Translations under genes and position numbers: made by a program | Source of the DNA: Phycisphaerales bacterium | GTDB taxonomy: Bacteria > Planctomycetota > Phycisphaerae > Phycisphaerales > SM1A02 | Assembly (NCBI GenBank): GCA_003520025.1 | Contig: DOVP01000005.1 | Span: 1 to 6,861 of the forward strand | DNA length: 6,861 bases | Direction of reading: 5' to 3' | In this document: positions 6,195-6,861 of the stretch, one piece after another | How positions within the stretch are numbered: position 1 is the stretch's first letter | How the letters are laid out: each line of letters begins with the position of its first letter | Notes under the pieces: model-generated | What the model saw: the letters and a program-made list of their open reading frames with translations, nothing else | Told to the model about the DNA's origin: nothing | Databases searched by the model: none

Positions 6195-6321
6195 CGATCT
6201 GCACGTACATACGCTGCTGGATGCCACACCATTTTTGATGCCCGGGGCCCCATTGCTTCCCGGCAGCCGACCGCAGATGCGATCGCAAACAGGGTGCGTT
6301 ATCAGATACCCGGTGCCTCTG

Positions 6322-6335
6322 CCCCGTAGCAGGGG
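6322..6335 (+). terminator. Weak candidate terminator hairpin
   Basis: CCCC (6322-6325) can pair with GGGG (6332-6335) across six bases, followed by ACTTT. The stem is only four pairs, competes with an alternative CTGC/GCAG pairing, and lacks a real T-tract. It lies about 130 bases after the lipoprotein stop. Confidence 0.15.
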
Positions 6336-6454
6336 ACTTTGGAACGAAACAAGATAAAGCGTCACATATTTTTGCTGCCACGGCCCTATACGGAGTAGGC
6401 CGCGTGTACGTCGATTCTCACAGATGGATTCCCGGTTTCAATCACGCGGAGTTT

Positions 6455-6465
6455 GTGTGCCACAC
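6455..6465. promoter_or_regulatory. Perfect dyad GTGTG-C-CACAC upstream of the beta-helix gene
   Basis: Five-base arms around a single central C end 23 bases before the ATG at 6489. It resembles the GTGT-AG-ACAC dyad in both 75-bp repeats but with a different centre length. A CATAAT at 6468-6473, preceded by TG, could be a -10 box, though no -35 is convincing and the resulting leader would be very short. Operator function is a guess. Confidence 0.2.
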
Positions 6466-6488
6466 TGCATAATCAAGAAAGGTACTCC

Positions 6489-6861
6489 ATGAGATACTTG
6501 ACCGACGCGTTTCTCTCGATCTGCATCATCGCTGCGGTATGTTCTGTCACAAGTGCCAGTACGATTACTGTTCCGGACGACTTCAACAAGATCCAAGATG
6601 CCATCGATGATCCAAACACGGTCGATGGCGACACCATCTTGATCGAAGCGGGAACCTACAACGAGCACGATCTCGACACGGGAGACAAGCAACTCACGTT
6701 CACCGGGGAGACACATGCCGACGGATTGCCTGCGGTCACCATCGATGCCCAGGGCGTAGGCCGGGTCTGACATATCGACAACACCAACACCATCAGTGAC
6801 GAATGCCCCCCCGAATGTCCCGATGCAAATGGCGATGGCGATACGGACTTGGATGATCTCA
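6489..6861 (+). pseudogene. Exported beta-helix-type protein interrupted by in-frame TGA; dockerin-like remnant follows
   Basis: ATG 6489 follows AAAGG with suitable spacing. The first about 24 residues are a signal peptide (MRYLTDAFLSICIIAAVCSV, cleavage near SAS). The mature start, TITVPDDFNKIQDAIDD then GDTILIEAGTYNEHDL and VTIDAQG, matches the first coils of right-handed parallel beta-helix proteins (pectate-lyase-like or DUF1565-type), where several hundred residues are usual. TGA at 6768-6770 ends it after 93 residues. The same frame then continues without a stop to the right edge and encodes DECPPECPDANGDGDTDLDDL, the first loop of a dockerin-like module. TGA is a normal stop elsewhere here (2154, 6192), so recoding is unlikely. 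The best reading is a nonsense mutation plus loss of the central helix; a sequencing or assembly error is the alternative. The gene continues beyond the window. Confidence 0.65.

Larger units (their letters stand above)
6195..6488. other. Intergenic stretch without a gene
   Basis: No convincing coding frame is seen. Visible elements are the palindrome GGGGCCCC (6244-6251), a short hairpin CCCC-N6-GGGG (6322-6335), an imperfect stem around 6379-6405 (CACGGCC facing GGCCGCGTG), and a GTGTG-C-CACAC dyad near the next gene. None is strong enough to call a terminator with certainty. The region must hold the end of the lipoprotein transcript and probably the promoter of the beta-helix gene. Confidence 0.5.

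Noticed and set aside
6768..6770. TGA recoding (readthrough or selenocysteine) in the beta-helix gene
   Set aside because: TGA terminates other genes in the window, no recoding structure is evident, and the missing beta-helix body points to deletion.
1..6861. CRISPR array or insertion sequence
   Set aside because: No short regularly spaced repeats with unique spacers and no transposase frame or terminal inverted repeats were seen.

Overview
The window most likely comes from a Planctomycetota bacterium, probably near Phycisphaerae. Three separate coding regions end, or read on, in paired EF-hand (dockerin-type) modules of the form DxNxDGxxxxxDLL...WG, closing in a -LC or -GPC tail. This style of secreted protein is typical of marine planctomycetes. 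Base composition is moderately GC-rich. The assignment is by protein style only; no marker gene is present.

Layout from left to right. (1) Positions 1-325 look like a recombination scar. The plus strand carries the T-arm and 3' acceptor strand of a tRNA or tmRNA (about 162-191) with no matching 5' half. The minus strand is open across it and reads off the left edge, possibly as the tail of a lost integrase or similar gene. (2) 326-1702 minus: a secreted protein of seven FG-GAP-like repeats, predicted to form a seven-bladed beta-propeller, plus a C-terminal dockerin-like pair. (3) 1827-2156 plus: a small membrane protein of unknown function, divergent from the propeller gene. (4) 2449-4314 plus: a radical SAM enzyme with an N-terminal B12-binding-like Rossmann region. 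(5) 4410-6194 plus: a large lipoprotein, probably a propeller-like extracytoplasmic protein, with a dockerin-like pair. (6) 6489 to the right edge, plus: an exported beta-helix-type protein cut by an in-frame TGA. The same frame resumes beyond the stop into a dockerin-like motif, so the gene looks broken or internally deleted.

The most unusual structure is a 75-bp direct repeat at 2263-2337 and 4299-4373 (67 of 75 identical). It flanks the radical SAM gene and lies upstream of both that gene and the lipoprotein gene. Each copy holds a potential hairpin and an exactly placed 12-codon mini-ORF. The second copy overlaps the last codons of the radical SAM gene. It could be a shared leader or regulatory element, a dispersed repeat, or the footprint of a tandem duplication; the sequence alone does not decide.

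Functionally, three of the genes encode envelope or extracellular proteins with the same sorting or attachment-type module. The radical SAM enzyme is the only recognisable catalyst, and its substrate cannot be read from this window. No CRISPR array, insertion sequence or complete RNA gene was found.
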